Part shown: piece after piece, positions 6,616 to 8,399 of the stretch
Numbering within the stretch: position 1 is the stretch's first letter
Layout of the letters: each line of letters opens with the position of its first letter
NCBI GenBank assembly: GCA_013362295.1
Contig: JABFWJ010000050.1
Location: 1-8,399, forward strand
Reading direction: 5' to 3'
Origin: Thermoleophilia bacterium
GTDB lineage: Bacteria; Actinomycetota; Thermoleophilia; Gaiellales; Gaiellaceae
Length of the DNA stretch: 8,399 bases
Made by a program: the position numbers and the translations under genes
The notes under the pieces: model-generated
What the model saw: the letters and a program-made list of their open reading frames with translations, nothing else
Told to the model about the DNA's origin: nothing
The model's database searches: none

Positions 6616-6996
6616 ATGATCAGATGGCTGCTCGTATCGTGGGCGTCGAACGCGGTCGTCCTCGGCGTTGCCGGCTGGATCCTGAGCGGCGTCAGCTTCA
6701 ACGGCTCGGCATGGACGTTGATCTGGGCGGCGCTCGCGTTCGGCGTGCTGAACACGATCCTCAAGCCGATCCTCAAGCTGTTGACCTTGCCGCTCGCGAT
6801 CGTGACGTTCGGCATCGCGTGGTTCTTCGTCTCGATGCTGATGCTGTGGCTGACCGACCTGATCATCGGCGGCTTCAACATCGACGGCTTCTGGAACTAC
6901 GTCTGGGCGACGATCATCGTCTGGGCCGTCAACGTCGTGCTCGACGCACTCTTCCGGGGCGAGGATTTTCCGATAGGTTCGCTGGCGAGGGCGTGA
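6616..6996 (+). CDS. YvlD-type 'phage holin family' membrane protein
   Basis: A 126-residue integral membrane protein with four hydrophobic helices (about 5-25, 32-48, 57-80, 93-112). The signature is NTILKPILKLLTLPLAIVTF (46-65), the conserved N-x-x-x-x-P-x-x-x-x-L-T-x-P stretch of the superfamily IV '4-TMS phage holin' family (Pfam Phage_holin_4_2, Bacillus YvlD). Despite the name these are ordinary chromosomal proteins, mostly of unknown role and linked in some Firmicutes to envelope stress; no phage gene is nearby. The ATG at 6616 starts directly at helix 1. The frame is open further upstream, but that part is Arg-rich and unlike the family. A candidate promoter lies directly upstream, so it can be expressed apart from the MFS pair. 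Confidence 0.9.
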   Translation: MIRWLLVSWASNAVVLGVAGWILSGVSFNGSAWTLIWAALAFGVLNTILKPILKLLTLPLAIVTFGIAWFFVSMLMLWLTDLIIGGFNIDGFWNYVWATIIVWAVNVVLDALFRGEDFPIGSLARA

Positions 6997-7023
6997 CGCG
7001 AGCTAGCGTAGTGCCGAGAAGCG

Positions 7024-7230
7024 ATGAAGACACCTCTGACGGAGATTCGCTACACGGGCGAGCTCCAGGTTCGCCCATACCGGCGCGGCACCTACCTCGG
7101 CGAGGAGCATCTCGAGGAGATCATCGAACGTGCGCTCGGATCGCGATACAGCTTCGGGAGGGGCTGGCGCGGCCACGCAGACGTCACGATTCGCCTCTTC
7201 GAGGCGCACCAGGACGAGAGCGCGGCCTGA
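7024..7230 (+). CDS. Small protein of unknown function (68 residues)
   Basis: I do not recognise this protein. It is soluble, with no signal peptide or membrane helix. Segments in order are a polar strand-like start (EIRYTGELQVRPYRRG, 7-22), a Glu-rich helix (EEHLEEIIERAL, 27-38), a Gly/aromatic/Arg turn (YSFGRGWRGHA, 42-52) and a final strand (DVTIRLFE, 53-60). Codon third positions are mainly G/C as in the neighbours, which supports real coding. The ATG at 7024 is 27 bases after the holin-family stop, with only a weak GAGAAG (7016-7021) before it. It may be co-transcribed with the holin-family gene and is convergent with the WYL regulator, whose stop is 16 bases away. A long open frame on the opposite strand here is a shadow. 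Confidence 0.6.
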   Translation: MKTPLTEIRYTGELQVRPYRRGTYLGEEHLEEIIERALGSRYSFGRGWRGHADVTIRLFEAHQDESAA

Positions 7231-7246
7231 CGGCGCGGTCGGCGAC

Positions 7247-8170
7247 CTAGTCCGCTGTCGCGTAGAGCGCGACGGTCTCGGCGGCGGCGGCCGCGATGCG
7301 CTCGCGCAACTCGTTCGGCGCGAGCACCTCGGCCAGCGCGCCGTATGCGAGCAGGCTGCGGAAGGCGTGGTCGAGCCCGTCGAACTGCGCCACGACGGTC
7401 GCCCGCTCCCCGTCCTCGACGACACGAGCCCCGCGGAGGTAACGCACCTGGCTCCGCGGGACGCGGACCGTGACCTCGACCTGCACACGGCTTCTCTCGA
7501 ACGCCTCCGAGCGACAAGCCCAGGCGCCCGCGAGGTCGAAGTCCGCCGGGCGCGCAGCCGGCTCGGCCCGCCCGCTGGCTGAGACGACCCGCGAGACCCG
7601 GTAGACGCGCTCTTCTCCCCGACGCAGGGCAAGGAGGTACCAGACTCCAGCCTTGAGCACGAGGCCGAGCGGATCGAGCCGGCGCGACACGACCTGCGCG
7701 CCCTCGCGATAGCGGATGTCGAGGCGGTTGCCTCGCCAGAGCGCCCCCGCAATGACGGAAAGGTGCGGGACGCGGTCCTGCTCGCGAAACCAGCCGCGCG
7801 TGTCGAGGTGGAAGAGTCGCGTGGCGCGGTCGGCGCGCTCCTGGAGCTCGGCGGGCATCGAGGCGAGGAGCTTGAGCCGGGCCGCAGCCAGCTCGCGACC
7901 GAGCCCGAGCTCCGAGGCAGGGCCGACGAAGAGCGCCTCTGCCTCCGCGGCGTCGAGCCCGGTCAGCTTCGTGCGGTAGCCGCGTCCGAGCCGGTAGCCC
8001 CCCGACGGGCCGCGCACGGACACAATCGGGACGCCGGCGGCGGCAAGCGCGAGCGCGTCTCGCTGCACGGTCCGCTCGGAGACCTCGAGGCGCCGGGCGA
8101 GCTCGACCGCCGTCATCTGCCCCCGCGTCTGCAGGACGAGCAGGAAGGACACGAGACGCGTGGCGCGCAC
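7247..8170 (-). CDS. WYL-domain transcription regulator (HTH-WYL-WCX, YafY-like)
   Basis: A 307-residue DNA-binding regulator with the classic layout. A DeoR-like winged helix lies at about residues 3-62 (VELARRLEVSERTVQRD as the recognition region, then a wing with GPSGGYRLG). The WYL domain spans about 130-200 and includes the motif itself, WYL at 177-179, with the following arginines (RRGEERVYRVSRV). A WCX C-terminal extension runs from about 222 to 307. WYL domains sense ligands, in some cases nucleic acids or nucleotide signals; this ligand is unknown. Length and domains are complete. The GTG at 8170-8168 has no clear ribosome binding site; TAGGCT on the minus strand (8182-8177), six bases upstream, could be the -10 box of a leaderless transcript. 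It is divergent from a PhnB-like VOC gene, a frequent arrangement for such regulators, and probably controls it and itself. Confidence 0.95.
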   Translation of the reverse strand: MRATRLVSFLLVLQTRGQMTAVELARRLEVSERTVQRDALALAAAGVPIVSVRGPSGGYRLGRGYRTKLTGLDAAEAEALFVGPASELGLGRELAAARLKLLASMPAELQERADRATRLFHLDTRGWFREQDRVPHLSVIAGALWRGNRLDIRYREGAQVVSRRLDPLGLVLKAGVWYLLALRRGEERVYRVSRVVSASGRAEPAARPADFDLAGAWACRSEAFERSRVQVEVTVRVPRSQVRYLRGARVVEDGERATVVAQFDGLDHAFRSLLAYGALAEVLAPNELRERIAAAAAETVALYATAD

Positions 8171-8176
8171 GCGGCG

Positions 8177-8218
8177 AGCCTATTCCACAAAGGCGACAGA
8201 AGGTGACGGGAATGGGCT
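8177..8218. promoter_or_regulatory. Inverted repeat between the divergent WYL and VOC genes, candidate operator
   Basis: AGCCTATTCC (8177-8186) and GGAATGGGCT (8209-8218) are inverted copies matching at nine of ten positions, with centres 32 bp apart, about three helical turns. The left half covers the minus-strand TAGGCT that could be the -10 box of the regulator gene. The right half ends two bases before TAGGGT (8220-8225), a TANNNT-type box for the VOC gene. A dimeric regulator bound here could control both directions. Inference from layout only. Confidence 0.45.
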
Positions 8219-8243
8219 GTAGGGTCGCTCACGTCAACGCGAC

Positions 8244-8253
8244 AAGGAGGTGA
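8244..8253 (+). promoter_or_regulatory. Near-perfect Shine-Dalgarno sequence for the VOC gene
   Basis: AAGGAGGTGA is fully complementary to the 16S rRNA 3' end. It favours the GTG at 8259 (eight bases after AGGAGG) over an in-frame GTG at 8250 that lies within the site itself. It suggests strong translation, unlike the weakly led genes elsewhere in the window. Confidence 0.8.
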
Positions 8254-8258
8254 AGACC

Positions 8259-8399
8259 GTGGCTGTCAAGCCGGTTCCCGAGGGGTACCACACCGTCACT
8301 CCGTACCTCGCCGTCGACGACGCGAGCGCCGCGATCGAGTCCTCCAAGAAGGCATTCGGTGCGAAGGAGCGCGTCCGCATGGACGCACCAGGCGGCAAG
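8259..8399 (+). CDS. VOC-superfamily protein, PhnB/glyoxalase-like (5' part only)
   Basis: The first 47 residues are present and the rest lies beyond the window. VTPYLAVDDASAAI (13-26), followed by KKAFGAKERVRMDAPGGK (30-47), is the first beta-alpha-beta unit of PhnB-like VOC proteins, in which TPYLxVxDAxxAIxFYxxAFGA is typical. Here the usual 'FY' before the helix end reads 'SS' (IESSKKAF). These proteins form paired beta-alpha-beta-beta-beta modules; those of the PhnB group are often without a known substrate. The divergent WYL regulator is the likely controller. Confidence 0.88.
   Translation, partial: MAVKPVPEGYHTVTPYLAVDDASAAIESSKKAFGAKERVRMDAPGGK

Noticed and set aside
6616..6996. Evidence for a prophage because of the 'phage holin' family name
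   Set aside because: This family is mainly chromosomal, and no lysin, tail, capsid or integrase gene is present.
7003..7752. A 249-codon minus-strand open frame covering the small 68-residue gene
   Set aside because: Ser/Arg-rich and out of frame with the WYL gene that it overlaps; the WYL frame is unmistakable.
1..8399. CRISPR array, tRNA or rRNA genes, transposase or attachment sites
   Set aside because: I saw no regularly spaced repeats, no cloverleaf, no rRNA-like sequence, no transposase frame and no terminal inverted repeats with target duplications.

Overview
This is a high-GC window with mostly G/C third codon positions, GTG starts next to ATG starts, and gene families common in soil Actinobacteria. 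The style would fit Thermoleophilia (Gaiellales or Solirubrobacterales). That placement is an inference from composition and protein style; no rRNA or other marker gene is present.

Layout. An APH-type kinase gene (116-1096, +) is followed by a gene-poor stretch (1097-1509). That stretch holds two competing inverted repeats, a decayed minus-strand fragment of a zinc-type alcohol dehydrogenase/quinone oxidoreductase (about 1195-1440), and a good promoter (TTGACA-16-TAGTCT). The promoter and a strong ribosome binding site drive a secreted protein of about 602 residues (1510-3318), which ends at a clear stem-loop terminator (3339-3366). Next comes a small reading frame that looks like the C-terminal stub of a PPK2-family polyphosphate kinase (3439-3639). 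Two MFS transporter genes of different subfamilies follow, overlapping by four bases (3655-5112 and 5109-6440). A YvlD-type 'phage holin family' membrane protein (6616-6996) and a 68-residue unrecognised protein (7024-7230) follow on the same strand. A WYL-domain transcription regulator (8170-7247, -) is convergent with the small gene and divergent from a PhnB-like VOC protein (8259 to the window edge, +).

How the genes work together. Two links are supported by layout. The two transporters are almost certainly co-transcribed and translationally coupled. The WYL regulator and the VOC gene share an 88-bp divergent intergenic region with a 9/10 inverted repeat whose half-sites are 32 bp apart, a plausible operator. 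The other genes look like unrelated neighbours. The two decayed fragments suggest a region undergoing gene loss or rearrangement. I see no defence system, CRISPR array, tRNA, rRNA, integrase or insertion sequence. No new multi-gene system can be claimed from this sequence; the points most worth checking are the gene remnants, the paired transporters, the secreted protein and the candidate operator.
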